Positions 45,943 to 56,751 of a DNA stretch of 64,000 nt are shown in pieces (position 1 is the stretch's first letter; each line of letters begins with the position of its first letter). The translations under genes were made by a program, and so were the position numbers. The notes below the pieces were generated by a model that saw only the letters and a list, made by a program, of their open reading frames with translations, had not been told where the DNA came from and did not search any database. Location of the stretch: the NCBI GenBank assembly GCA_002946415.1, contig NJPS01000012.1, positions 372,001 to 436,000 of the forward strand. The letters are read 5' to 3'. The stretch is from Rutstroemia sp. NJR-2017a BVV2. Its lineage: Eukaryota > Ascomycota > Leotiomycetes > Helotiales > Rutstroemiaceae.

Positions 45943-48790
45943 ATGGTTAAGTAAGTACAAGTCTCTTTCTATCTCAATGCTCTTTTAGATTATGCGGAGG
46001 AGCTGCACAACCTCTGGAAGTGCTCGTGTCTCTTGATTCCAAGCTTTCAAGCCATCGTCAAGTCCATTGGTGGCAGGAATGGAAGTTCGGAGATAAGCCG
46101 AGTACCATCTCAACACTCGACGTCGCATCTGCTAATATGCTTTTTCTCTCACAGCTTCACCGTCGAAGAGGTCCGTGCCTTGATGGACAAGGCTTCCAAC
46201 GTCCGTAACATGTCTGTCATTGCCCACGTCGACCACGGAAAATCTACCCTTACCGATTCCCTTCTCTCCAAGAACGGTATTATCTCCGCCGCAAAGGCCG
46301 GTGATGCGCGAGCCACCGATACTCGTGCGGATGAACAAGAACGTGGTATCACCATCAAGTCAACTGCTATCTCTCTATACGGTAACCTTCCCGAAGAGGA
46401 AGACTTGAAGGATATCGTCGGTCAAAAGGTTGATGGTAAGGATTTCTTGATCAACTTGATTGATTCGCCTGGTCACGTCGATTTCTCTTCTGAGGTTACT
46501 GCTGCTCTTCGTGTCACCGATGGTGCTCTCGTTGTCGTCGACACCATTGAAGGTGTCTGTGTCCAAACCGAGACTGTGCTCCGTCAAGCTCTTGGTGAGC
46601 GTATTAAGCCCGTTGTTATCATTAACAAGGTCGACCGTGCTCTTCTCGAGTTGCAAGTCTCAAAGGAAGATCTTTACCAATCTTTCTCGAGAACCATCGA
46701 GTCTGTTAACGTCGTCATCTCCACCTACTTCGACAAGACTTTGGGTGATGTCCAAGTTTACCCATACAAGGGAACCGTTGCCTTCGGTTCCGGTCTCCAC
46801 GGATGGGCTTTCACTATCAGACAATTTGCTCAAAGATATGCCAAGAAGTTCGGTGTTGACAGGAATAAGATGATGGAGCGTCTTTGGGTGAGTGGATTTG
46901 ATGTGAAAATTTACATGGAAGTTTCATTCTAACGATTATCAGGGCGACAACTACTTCAACCCACACACCAAGAAGTGGACCAACAAGGGTACCCACGAGG
47001 GTAAGCAATTGGAGCGTGCTTTCAACCAGTTCATCCTCGACCCTATCTTCCGTATCTTCAACGCTGTTATGAACTTCAAGAAGGAAGAAATCCCAACTCT
47101 TCTTGAGAAGCTTAACATCAAGCTCGCCCCGGAAGACAGAGAGAAAGAGGGCAAGCAACTCCTCAAAGTTGTCATGCGTACTTTCTTGCCAGCCGCCGAT
47201 GCTCTTATGGAGATGATGATTCTTCATCTTCCATCACCCGTCACTGCCCAGAAGTACCGTGCCGAGACCTTGTACGAGGGTCCCCCAGATGACGAGGCCT
47301 GCATTGGTATTCGAGACTGTGACCCTAAAGCTCCTCTCATGTTGTACGTCTCCAAGATGGTGCCAACTTCTGATAAGGGTCGTTTCTACGCTTTCGGTCG
47401 TGTCTTCGCTGGTACTGTCCGATCTGGATTGAAGGTCCGTATCCAAGGTCCTAACTACACCCCTGGCAAGAAGGACGATCTTTTCATCAAGGCTATCCAA
47501 CGTACCGTCCTCATGATGGGTGGTAAGGTCGACCCAATTGACGATGTCCCAGCCGGTAACATTCTCGGATTGGTCGGTATCGATCAGTTCTTGTTGAAGT
47601 CTGGTACTCTCACCACCAGCGAGACTGCCCACAACTTGAAGGTCATGAAGTTCTCCGTTTCCCCTGTCGTGCAACGTTCCGTTGAGGTCAAGAACGCTCA
47701 GGATCTCCCCAAGCTTGTTGAAGGTCTTAAGCGCCTGTCCAAATCCGATCCTTGTGTCTTGACCTTGATCAACGAATCTGGTGAGCACGTTGTTGCAGGC
47801 GCTGGTGAATTGCACTTGGAAATTTGCTTGAAGGATCTTGAAGAAGATCACGCTGGTGTACCTCTCCGTATCTCCGACCCTGTCGTTGCTTACCGTGAGA
47901 CCGTTACTGGCAAATCCAGCATGACCGCCTTGTCCAAATCGCCCAACAAGCACAACCGTCTTTACATGATTGCTGAGCCTCTCGACGAAGAAGTTTCCAA
48001 GGATATTGAATCTGGAAAGATTGGTCCCCGTGACGATTTCAAGGCTCGTGCCCGTATCTTGGCTGATGAGCACGGATGGGATGTCACCGATGCCCGTAAG
48101 ATCTGGTGTTTCGGTCCAGACACCAACGGTGCCAACGTTTTGGTTGATCAGACCAAGGCTGTTCAGTACTTGAACGAAATCAAGGATTCAGTCGTTTCAG
48201 GTTTCCAGTGGGCGTCAAGAGAAGGACCAATTGCTGAAGAGCCAATGAGATCTTGCAGATTCAACATCATGGATGTTACCCTACACGCTGATGCCATTCA
48301 TCGTGGTGGTGGACAAGTTATCCCAACTGCTCGTCGTGTCTTGTACGCTGCTGCTCTCCTTGCTGAGCCAGGTCTTCTTGAGCCAGTCTTCTTGGTGGAG
48401 ATTCAAGTCCCAGAATCCGCTATGGGTGGTGTTTATGGTGTTCTTACCCGAAGAAGAGGTCACGTCTTCAACGAAGAACAACGTCCAGGAACCCCTCTCT
48501 TCACAATTAAGGCATACCTCCCAGTTATGGAATCTTTCGGTTTCAACGCTGATCTTCGTTCGCACACCTCTGGTCAAGCTTTCCCTCAATCCGTTTTCGA
48601 CCATTGGCAAATTCTTCCAGGTGGATCTCCTATCGACGGTACCTCGAAAACCGGACAAGTTGTACAGGAGATGCGTAAACGTAAGGGTATTAAGGTTGAG
48701 GTGCCAGGATACGAGAACGTAAGTTTCCTTTTCGACATACTTGCACCAGATTGAGACTAACGAGATCAACAGTACTATGACAAGCTGTAG
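45943..48790 (+). CDS. EF2: Translation elongation factor 2
   Basis: Exons 45943-45950, 46155-46887, 46943-48718 and 48773-48790 give 844 aa, close to the family length. EF2 is the GTPase that drives ribosomal translocation. The 8-nt first exon and phase give MVNFTVEEVR, the expected N-terminus. G1 AHVDHGKST is at 26-34; [16 protein letters not shown] (switch), DSPGHVDF and NKVDR follow. The diphthamide histidine lies in [15 protein letters not shown] at residue 700, matching yeast H699. The last exon encodes only YYDKL. Codon choice is biased towards C-ending codons, as expected for a highly expressed gene. The 204-bp first intron is open in the downstream frame but has no ATG, so the longer frame is not a real start. 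A long open frame on the opposite strand is a shadow. Confidence 0.98.
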
Positions 48791-49452
48791 AGAGCGACTA
48801 TCTTCTATGATATATTTCGTCATCCCTATCTTCCGCTGTGCACTTACCATGAAGGTTATCTACAGCTCCGGCAATGTTGCGAATTTTTGAGAACAGGACT
48901 CACTACACCCATTTCGACTTGCTGGCCGATTTGGAATAAAAAGCAAGCCGGACGCCATGTGATAGACAGATCAGCTTTCTACATTTCTTTGCTGCTGTTT
49001 TTCTTTTGGGTCTTCATGTATTTAGCTGCATGCGGAAAATGAAAGGGTTCTAAAACATTTTGCTTGTCTTCTGATTGTGATTGTATATGTGCATGAATAA
49101 ATTTAACCTAAGTGTAAAAGAAAGAGTCTATATCGATGATAGTGTTTGACCTTGAGATGAAGATGTACGAAGCAGTTCGAGGTGGTTGGCGTCATTCATC
49201 CCACTCTCCTTGTTGTAAGGCAACAAGTGTAGCCGCCGTCTATCCACCACGGCCCACAGCCATATCCCTGGGTCCACAAGCAAACACAAAGTCGAAGCGT
49301 GAGTTTGAGTTTGGCCGTAGCTTGCTAGCTGGTTCTCGTGAAGTAAAGTCGCCCAAAAAAATAAAGAAGATATGAAAAAAGAGCAGAAAAATCTGCAAAA
49401 AAAAATATGTAACTCCTAGACAATGTAGGCAGTGAATCCAGTAATATGTAGT
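48791..49452. other. EF2 3' region, no gene seen
   Basis: EF2 3' flank and A/T-rich sequence. No coding frame with motifs. Confidence 0.6.
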
Positions 49453-49525
49453 AGCCCGACCGGGGGGTCGAACCCCGAACCTTGAGATTAAAAGTCTCAC
49501 GCTCTAGCCATTGAGCTAGCCGGGC
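49453..49525 (-). tRNA. tRNA-Lys(TTT)
   Basis: On the minus strand the acceptor GCCCGGC pairs with GTCGGGC, with discriminator T. The D arm is GCTC...GAGC, with an AATGGCTA loop. The anticodon stem GTGAGA/TCTCAA-side encloses the loop CTTTTAA with anticodon TTT. The T arm is CGGGG-TTCGACC-CCCCG. It has 73 nt including the discriminator, no intron, and reads lysine AAA/AAG. Confidence 0.95.
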
Positions 49526-50261
49526 GGATAGACTCTGTTTGATGAAGAGTGGAAAGGTAATGGGTGATATATAGGGTTGGGGATTTGAGAATTCTGGTGG
49601 GAGGAGAGGGGATGAGGGTTGGAAATTAGGATGGGTCTCTAGGGATTGGGGATATTTTACGGGGAGGATGGTGGTTATGTTATGTATACGGAGTATATAT
49701 CTGTGATGGAATAGAAATGGAATAGTTGGATGGCTAGGATGGGATGTAGTACATAGTCCCGACCCAGTACAGACCAGAAAGATAGACTGCCTGCCTGTAC
49801 GCACAGGGAATGAGATAGCTGCTCCGTCTCAGCATCCTCGTCGTCCTGCTCAACATTCTTCTCCTCGCTCTAAGACCAAGACTAGACTAGAACCCAGATG
49901 ACCTAATCCTCAACTTAATAACCAATCATGCATAAACCCCGCCAACGTCTCAGCCTTATTTCGTCCAGCGCAAAAGAGCACGCGCGTGCAGCAAAACTTC
50001 GGGCCGTAAAGATTCGGATGTATCGACTCGACTCGATGCAAGTGAGCTAGCCAGCCGGAACCTTGGCCGGGGGGTAGCTTGCTCTGTTATCTTGCTCTCG
50101 CAAGCTATTGTTCAGGACTTTGAAGTCTGAGTCTGTCTTGATTTTTCTTTTCTTTTCCTTCATCTGTGAATGCAGAGCCCCGAATAGACGGGAGATAATT
50201 TATCCGCAGCCAACTTCTCACACGCTATATTCATCCAGAAAATGCAGCCCATTACCCACAC
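49526..50261. other. Intergenic region, no gene seen
   Basis: Mixed composition with short ORFs only. G-biased near 49560-49740. Nothing assignable. Confidence 0.5.
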
Positions 50262-50756
50262 TCACCCCTTCGTCCCTTCCTCTCCCTTCTCCCTCCCCCT
50301 ATGTACCCGACTCCTACTTCTCGTCCTGTGTCTTCTCCTCCCCGCCTCTTTTTGCCCACCCTCCTGCTCCTGCTCCCCTGCGCTCCTTGACCTCGAAGGA
50401 CTCTGGCTTCTCCTACCCTTTGCATACCGTTCATACACCTGTAACGTAGCGGAGGGAGACGCCGCTGCGTTTTTATTCTTGTTTATTATGTTCGTCTTCT
50501 GGTACTTCGCTTGCGGGGTGTGGCCCTCGGCGTTGAATTGGGTGTGTGGAGACGCAGACGGCTTGGCGGACATGATAGCTCGGAGCGGCGAGCGCGAACA
50601 CGAGCGATGCCGGCCGCGGCCGCGGAAATTCGTGGATGTGCTGGTTGTGATAGGGGGAGGGGAGGCGGCGGAGGAGCGGCGGCGTTTGCGGCCTCGTTGG
50701 GGAGAGGAGTCGGGTCGGAGGGGGAGGTTGCTGGTGGGACTGGAGGATTTAGACAT
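50262..50756 (-). CDS. Possible arginine/serine-rich protein, unrecognised
   Basis: Open frame of 164 aa from ATG at 50756 (MSKSSSPTSN). It is low complexity: basic GRKRRRSS and FRGRGRHRSCSRSP blocks, a less biased middle (FNAEGHTPQAKYQKTN), then RRSQSPSRSRS and Gly/Glu-rich tail. RS dipeptides recall splicing-associated or nuclear proteins, but no domain is present. The stop lies within a GGTGAGTG string that could be a splice donor, so the true C-terminus may be elsewhere. The plus strand here runs from C-rich (50236-50450) to G-rich (50560-50760), so the peptide bias could be a side effect of DNA composition. Doubtful gene. Confidence 0.35.
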   Translation of the reverse strand: MSKSSSPTSNLPLRPDSSPQRGRKRRRSSAASPPPITTSTSTNFRGRGRHRSCSRSPLRAIMSAKPSASPHTQFNAEGHTPQAKYQKTNIINKNKNAAASPSATLQVYERYAKGRRSQSPSRSRSAGEQEQEGGQKEAGRRRHRTRSRSRVHRGREKGEEGTKG

Positions 50757-52012
50757 GGTTGATGGATGGATGGATAGATGGTGGGAAATTAAAGTGAGAG
50801 GTGATCGTAGTGGTTGATGTGGAGAGGATGTTGAAGTCCTTTTGGTGGTAAATGGAAATGGTCGAGTCGCTGGGCTAGTGGTCAAAAGGTGGAACTGCCT
50901 TATCTTGTTTGGCAAGACGGAGTTGGTAATGTTTTGAGGAACTGTCAATTCTTGTTATACATTGGTAGGTCACTCGAGCCTAAAGATGATCATGAACTTG
51001 ACAGAATTCAGACAATGATAAATGAATGATTGGCTAGAAACACATATGAGCAGAGAGTTGTGAATGGTGCCAGCAAGCGGAACTGTAGATCACTTTGTGG
51101 TACCACCGAATGCATATCATTGCCTTTGGGAGCAATTTCAAACAGGAAGAAGTGAAGCTTTCATCTCGACGTTAAGGATGGTTGGTTCTGGGGTATCTTG
51201 AAGTGAAGTGGAAACGTTGAGTGCACATTAATTTTCATTCTCAGAAAGACTGGGTGAGATGAAGGTTATACGAATCGACTGACTCGTCATCCCAAACAGA
51301 AATGAACTTTATACAGGTGATGCAGACATAAACGGAATTTCGAGCTTTCCTATTCGTCTTGACGAGAAGGTATAGCTTTCCAATCAGTGCGGGGAAAATC
51401 GACGATCTAGTCGGGGATGGCTTGTCTTGCACAAAGTTATTTTTGAACATGGTGAATGCTTGAAAGTGCGAGAAATCGCCGATATCCTTATGACAGTATG
51501 ATGTAGCTTTGGAGTGCAAGAGATACACATGAGCTTCCTGGGAAGCTGCATATTTTGTGCGGCTAAGCCGCCTGATGCAGATATCGTTGTTGTGCGACGT
51601 GATTGATGTAGATGCGGTGTCAGCTCTGTTCATGGGCAGTGCCGAAACACTGAGGATGTCACAAGTATTCATAGGAAAGAGAATATTGAGTAAGGAAGAA
51701 AGGGACAAAGGGACAAAGGGAGCTGCGTCTGAATTAATTGGATTAATCGGGAGTAAGATCTTATACTGTCCGTATCTGCGGATCGCGCAGATGAATTGGT
51801 TTTCGAAACTGCAAACTGCAAACTGCATTGGTGAGGGGCACGGCGCGGGAAAACAAAAGGACGAGAGATGAGCAAGCATTGGAAAAATTGGCGAGGCTGC
51901 TTGCTCGTTGTGGCATTGAACCAACCATTTTCTCTTCTTAGATCTAAATACACCCAAGACACTGAAGTCTATTAGCGCTCATTGCACAGTCACTCATTAA
52001 CATACTGCTATT
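50757..52012. other. Intergenic region upstream of AIM41
   Basis: A 238-codon minus-strand frame (51241-51957) begins at TTG, lacks domains and crosses the AIM41 promoter. I do not call it a gene. Nothing else is seen. Confidence 0.5.
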
Positions 52013-52664
52013 ATGTCTGCCATTATGAGTTCACGATCATTCATTCGAGCATCGAGGCTCTGCTCTCGCTGCTATTCGACTCCTGCAAGCACCACTCCAC
52101 CATTACTTTTGAAGATCAGGTCAGTACGACACAGCTTGGAGAATATATGCTGCTATCCATGATTGCCATGCGGAACTCATGCCATTCTTCCAATCGTTAT
52201 GCTGAAGCTGCAACAACAGGCAAGATATGAAAAGCGCTATGCAAAACAAAGATAGCAACCGATTATCCGTTCTTCGATCACTACTAAGTCAAACACTTAA
52301 CGCATCTAAAACCTCTTCACCTATCAACACCGACATGCAAATGTTAGCCCTCATTCGGAAATCCGCAAATGCAAGCCGCACTGCAGGTGAAGAGTTCAGA
52401 GGACAGGGAAGAGAAGACTTGGCTGAGAAGGAAGAGATGCAAGTCAAAATTATGGAGGAGTACGCAAGTGGAGTGGAGACCGTGGGGGAAGAAGAGATCA
52501 AAAGTACAATCAAGACAGTGGTTGACTCAATGAAGGCAGAAGGGGCGAAGATGCAGATGGGAGATGTTCTGAGGAGGGTTTTTGCTCCTGAAGTCCTGGG
52601 AGAAAAGAATGTCGACAAAGGAGAAGTGGCCAAGCTAGTAAAGCAGGTCATGTCTGAGCCATGA
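52013..52664 (+). CDS. AIM41: Mitochondrial GatB/YqeY-domain protein, AIM41-like
   Basis: Two exons, 52013-52119 and 52220-52664, giving 183 aa. The 100-bp intron starts GTCAGT and ends CAACAG. The N-terminus (MSAIMSSRSFIRASRLCSRCYST) is rich in Ser, Arg and hydroxyl residues with few acidic ones, a mitochondrial targeting presequence. The remainder is the helical GatB/YqeY domain: LLLKIRQDMKSAMQNKDSNRLSVLRSLLS, an IRK...ASRTAGEEFRGQGREDLAEKEEMQ helical pair, and a C-terminal KGEVAKLVKQVM. Yeast Aim41 is mitochondrial and of poorly defined role; bacterial YqeY relatives resemble the tRNA-binding tail of amidotransferase GatB. Function is therefore known only by family. Confidence 0.9.
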
Positions 52665-53136
52665 TGGTAAAATCTGGGTGAAAATGAAGACCGACCCAGA
52701 TATTTGTCAGGGAGGCAGTTGTATAAAGCTGTACATTATGGAAACATGGTTCTAACATGAGCAGCGGCAAAACAGTTCGGATCCGGAAGCATGCAAACTA
52801 ATTCCACTCAACTCGGCTCAATTCCAACTCCACACAGCATGATGCTGAGATCTAGAACTCCGCACTAGACTTATTCCACGCTACGGCGTAGGTGTAAACA
52901 TGTTCATGCGGTGTTAAATCTACTCGGTGTTCATCAGACCGTGTAAATATCGTGTTTAGTGATGATTTGGCACGTCAAAATTTAAACTTCTCAGCCTTGT
53001 CCGCCTTGTGTCAGCCTCTCTAATTGGTTGCTTGCCACCAGTGACGCGACCATGTCTTGTAACATGTTCATCCATATGCTACAATTTTGCAATCATTTCA
53101 TCCTAATGGAGTATTCGAAACGGTCACAATCATAAG
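52665..53136. other. AIM41-LSB6 intergenic region
   Basis: About 470 bp that include the LSB6 promoter. No gene or repeat is seen. Confidence 0.6.
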
Positions 53137-55461
53137 ATGCCAAAAAGTCGACCTGCTACAACGGGTTATGCCCGGATTGCCCAAGCTGAGGAGTTCAGTG
53201 ACGACGAGGAAGACGATTTGGCCAGAAGCCATGCCTCCTTACAACCTGTATCTGCTCCGCGATATGCCCCCATTTCGCAACCTCGACCGCATAGTAGTAT
53301 GAACACAGATGGACATAATTCACCAACGTTCTCTCGTCGACCGGGTCATCGAAGGAAGCGGGTGGGGAGCAATGCCTCTGGAGTTGACATCAAAGCGATC
53401 AATGCTAGATTGGAACGATGGGCGGACGAAATTGCCTCGAAATTCAAAATCACTAAAGCCAAAGGGAAATCGTTGCAGGAGGAGAAACTCGAAATCCACC
53501 ATTCTGTCTTTCAAGCTCCTGATGGCGTACGGCCGGCCACCGCTGAAACTCTGGCTTCAGAAGCTGATCATGGCTGGATGTCAAAGCTGGAGTTCGATAA
53601 CATTGTTGAAAGTGTCAGAGTCGCCATTGAGCAGGGCATACATCCGAAAATGATATCCCAAGGAAGTTCGGGAAGTTACTTTGCGAGAAATAGTGATGGA
53701 AAAGTAGTGGGAGTGTTCAAGCCGAAGGACGAGGAACCGTACGCTGCAGGCAATCCAAAGTGGAACAAATGGATACACCGAAATCTGTTCCCATGTTTCT
53801 TTGGAAGGGCTTGCTTGATTCCCAACTTAAGTTATGTTTCCGAAGCAGCTGCATATACGCTCGACTGCAGACTACGAACCCACCTTGTTCCATACACGGA
53901 TATCGTACATCTGTCTTCCAAATCTTTCCATTACGATTTCTGGGATCGCAGGAACTATTACAGGAAGAAGAAGCCTTTACCTCCCAAGGTTGGGAGCTTT
54001 CAGGTTTTTCTTAAAGGGTTCAAAGACGCAAATATTTTCCTTCGTGAGCACCCGTGGCCGGATCGTGCCAGTGGAGGCTTCAAGTACGACTCACAGAGGA
54101 AGAAGAGCCGAGCGTGGAAAGAGACTTGCCGGCCGGGTTCTTCCAAGTCAGATGAGGGCGATGATGCAGAAGGAAGTAATAGTCCTCAGGGATCTGTGGA
54201 TGAAACTCAACCTCAACGGTTCGTCTGGACAGAGGCATTACAACTGGCGTTTAGAGAGGAGCTGGAAAAGTTGGTTATTTTGGATTACATTATGCGAAAC
54301 ACGGACAGAGGTCTTGACAATTGGATGATCAAGGTTGATTGGGAGAACCAAGGCGTTTCTATTGTTTCTGAACCACCTCAGATGAAAAACGATACGGATT
54401 CTGATCGCTCGCCACGAGTGGTATCTACAACTGATAATATCAACATGAGGCACCTGCCAGCATACCCCTACAGAAATCAAGAGCCTATGGAAGCTACTAG
54501 CAGGTCCGTCACTCCTTCGAGAATGCCTGCTCCAACCATAACCATTGGTGCAATCGATAATAGTTTGTCATGGCCTTGGAAGCACCCAGATGCCTGGAGG
54601 AGTTTCCCGTTCGGCTGGCTCTTCTTGCCAGTCTCATTGATCGGGCAACCATTCACACAAAAGACTCGTGATCACTTCCTACCATTGCTCACTTCTAAAC
54701 AGTGGTGGAGCGAGACACAATTGGAGTTGCGGGCGGTATTTAGTCAAGATGCTGACTTTCAAGAGCGCATGTTTGCTGGGCAAATCGCCGTCATGAAAGG
54801 CCAAGCTTGGAATGTTGTAGAGACTCTGAAAACGGCTGATCATGGTCCCTTGGAGCTGACTAGACGCGCAAGGGTATGCGTTTGGGATGATCTTGTCGAC
54901 ATACCTGTAGCAGTTCCTATGCGGGTACCCTCGGCGGAAATGCGCAGACGTAGTGACGCCCCAAAAACTCATGATGAAGAGATGGACATCAGTACTGCCA
55001 ATGCATCAGCTCCGCAACCAGATCTTCTTGGTCTTGCCAGTCCATCATTAGATTTACCCAACCCGAACAGGTTCGAAATGACAAGCCCACGCCTTAGTGA
55101 AGAGGCATCTGAGTTCGACAGCCCTCAGTCACCGAAAACAGTAATGAATAATGGATTTCCCAGCAATGATACGGCTAAGAATGGGGTGCGATTCTATGAT
55201 CGACCGCATCTTGAACATGCACGAGATCGTATGAGCTATGATGGACCTCCCAGATCACCTCCTACATTCCGTCATGAGACAAGAAGATTTTCATTTGGAG
55301 CTAGAGGTCGCGGAGCTATGCAGACATTGTACGATGGCGATGATCTCGAGGGAGATCTCGGGTATGCAGCAGCAGAGGGCATGGAAGGACATCAACGAAA
55401 GGTCATTGTGGAACGACTCGAGACGGTCAAGAGCAAGAACCCTGTCTTCACTTGGTGTTAA
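53137..55461 (+). CDS. LSB6: Type II phosphatidylinositol 4-kinase
   Basis: Intronless, 774 aa. It phosphorylates phosphatidylinositol at the 4-position on vacuolar, plasma or endosomal membranes. The N-terminal 150 residues are disordered and acidic (SDDEEDDLA). The kinase core starts near residue 176 with GSSGSYFARNSDGKVVGVFKPKDEEPYA, then a cysteine-bearing LFPCFFGRACLIP segment equivalent to the membrane-binding insert of animal PI4K2, SEAAAYTLD, the catalytic IMRNTDRGLDNWMIK near 385, and FPFGWLFLP. The C-terminus ends in KSKNPVFTWC, typical of fungal Lsb6. Insertions in the core are Ser/Pro-rich. The first ATG in the frame is used. Confidence 0.95.
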   Translation: MPKSRPATTGYARIAQAEEFSDDEEDDLARSHASLQPVSAPRYAPISQPRPHSSMNTDGHNSPTFSRRPGHRRKRVGSNASGVDIKAINARLERWADEIASKFKITKAKGKSLQEEKLEIHHSVFQAPDGVRPATAETLASEADHGWMSKLEFDNIVESVRVAIEQGIHPKMISQGSSGSYFARNSDGKVVGVFKPKDEEPYAAGNPKWNKWIHRNLFPCFFGRACLIPNLSYVSEAAAYTLDCRLRTHLVPYTDIVHLSSKSFHYDFWDRRNYYRKKKPLPPKVGSFQVFLKGFKDANIFLREHPWPDRASGGFKYDSQRKKSRAWKETCRPGSSKSDEGDDAEGSNSPQGSVDETQPQRFVWTEALQLAFREELEKLVILDYIMRNTDRGLDNWMIKVDWENQGVSIVSEPPQMKNDTDSDRSPRVVSTTDNINMRHLPAYPYRNQEPMEATSRSVTPSRMPAPTITIGAIDNSLSWPWKHPDAWRSFPFGWLFLPVSLIGQPFTQKTRDHFLPLLTSKQWWSETQLELRAVFSQDADFQERMFAGQIAVMKGQAWNVVETLKTADHGPLELTRRARVCVWDDLVDIPVAVPMRVPSAEMRRRSDAPKTHDEEMDISTANASAPQPDLLGLASPSLDLPNPNRFEMTSPRLSEEASEFDSPQSPKTVMNNGFPSNDTAKNGVRFYDRPHLEHARDRMSYDGPPRSPPTFRHETRRFSFGARGRGAMQTLYDGDDLEGDLGYAAAEGMEGHQRKVIVERLETVKSKNPVFTWC

Positions 55462-56751
55462 GCTGCTTCACGGAACGACCGGAAAAAGAGAGGATTGGTG
55501 CCTTTGACGCATATGTGTATATTATACTTTGGGGATGCATGGGATGCATAGTCGGCGTAAAAATGTTCGAAAACGGAGACATTTCTTGAATCAGTACAGT
55601 GGTCACATGGGATTTGGGACGCATGATTTTTCGGGGAACGAGATACTTTGATGCCTGCTCGATATTTTCACTATGAGGCGTTTATGATTTTAATGAAATA
55701 CATGTTTCTTTTGACTGGAAATAGAAGAGATTATTCCGCATTATACGTCACGAAAATACGTGATCATACTTCTACTCGGATTCTGCTACCTGGTAATCAG
55801 GAGTGGTATTTGTAAGCCGGAGGAATGCCAGTTCGAGACGAATGGGTATCTCGATCTATGCTATTTTGGAATAGGAGAGCCGAGCAGTTGTTTCTTAGAA
55901 GGTGGAAAAGATACAAAATCTCGATCTCCAGGCCGAGGGAAGCATCGGCATTGATTAGTCGCAAGTGGAAGAGAGCTTCGATTGCTTAATCAAAACTCAT
56001 ATATAATAAGTCAACTCCTACTCTCTCATAGAGCGTATGACGAGCGCGATATAACTTAGGTAAGCTTATTAATCATTCACCAACCACCTTGCGCCAGCTC
56101 TGATAGACAACTGCGCCAGCGGAGTGTTGGTGGCGGTGGTATCATTTTTCACTAATGAGGCGAATCCCGACCGTGATTTCTCATACGAAGGGTCTTGTCC
56201 CGGTACCTCTCTAGGTCCGATAATTATTTTGTATCTCCGGCAGCTTATGAGTACTTGCACTGATCAATCCAAATTTAGAAGAAATTTTATAAACATTTTC
56301 TGTGCGAGTACGAGTATCTTTTCATATATTGCCTGCTTAAGAAAGACTACTTGTATTATTGTAGCTATCTACCTACTACTCCTACCTACCTATCGAACTA
56401 TTAGTTATTTTCAGCCTAGCCAATTTTATCTCACTTCCACTCGTACTCTACTACTCAGACTCACAACTGTTGCTAGTTACCAGTAGCCAACCAAATGAAT
56501 ATTTTCCTTCGATATCGATGAATCTTCTAGGACATCTGTTTCCTTTTCCTAAAATCTCACACAAATGCGACTTGCCGCCTTGACCCTTGCCCCTCTGCTG
56601 TGTGGATTATCGCGCTCGGTTTACTTTCACGAATACCTCATCGATAACTGTACGAACAGAAGCACACAATCTTGATAGACACAACATCTGCATGCGACTG
56701 TGACATGCAAACGTCTTACGGCGCTCTTTTCAGAGGAAATCAGAAGTAGTA
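55462..56751. other. LSB6-SNF2 intergenic region
   Basis: About 1.3 kb. Contains scattered CTACCTAC runs near 56370-56396 and no motif-bearing ORF. The distal end is the promoter of the SNF2 gene. Confidence 0.6.

Noticed and set aside
46033..46154. N-terminal extension of EF2 read through the first intron
   Set aside because: No ATG in the extension; the 8-nt exon at 45943 gives the canonical MVNFTVEEVR start, and the intron has normal ends.
47234..48073. 279-codon open frame antisense to EF2
   Set aside because: A shadow caused by biased codon use in EF2; no independent motif or splice pattern.
51241..51957. 238-codon minus-strand frame upstream of AIM41
   Set aside because: Starts at TTG, no domain, ordinary amino-acid order not resembling a family; crosses the AIM41 promoter.
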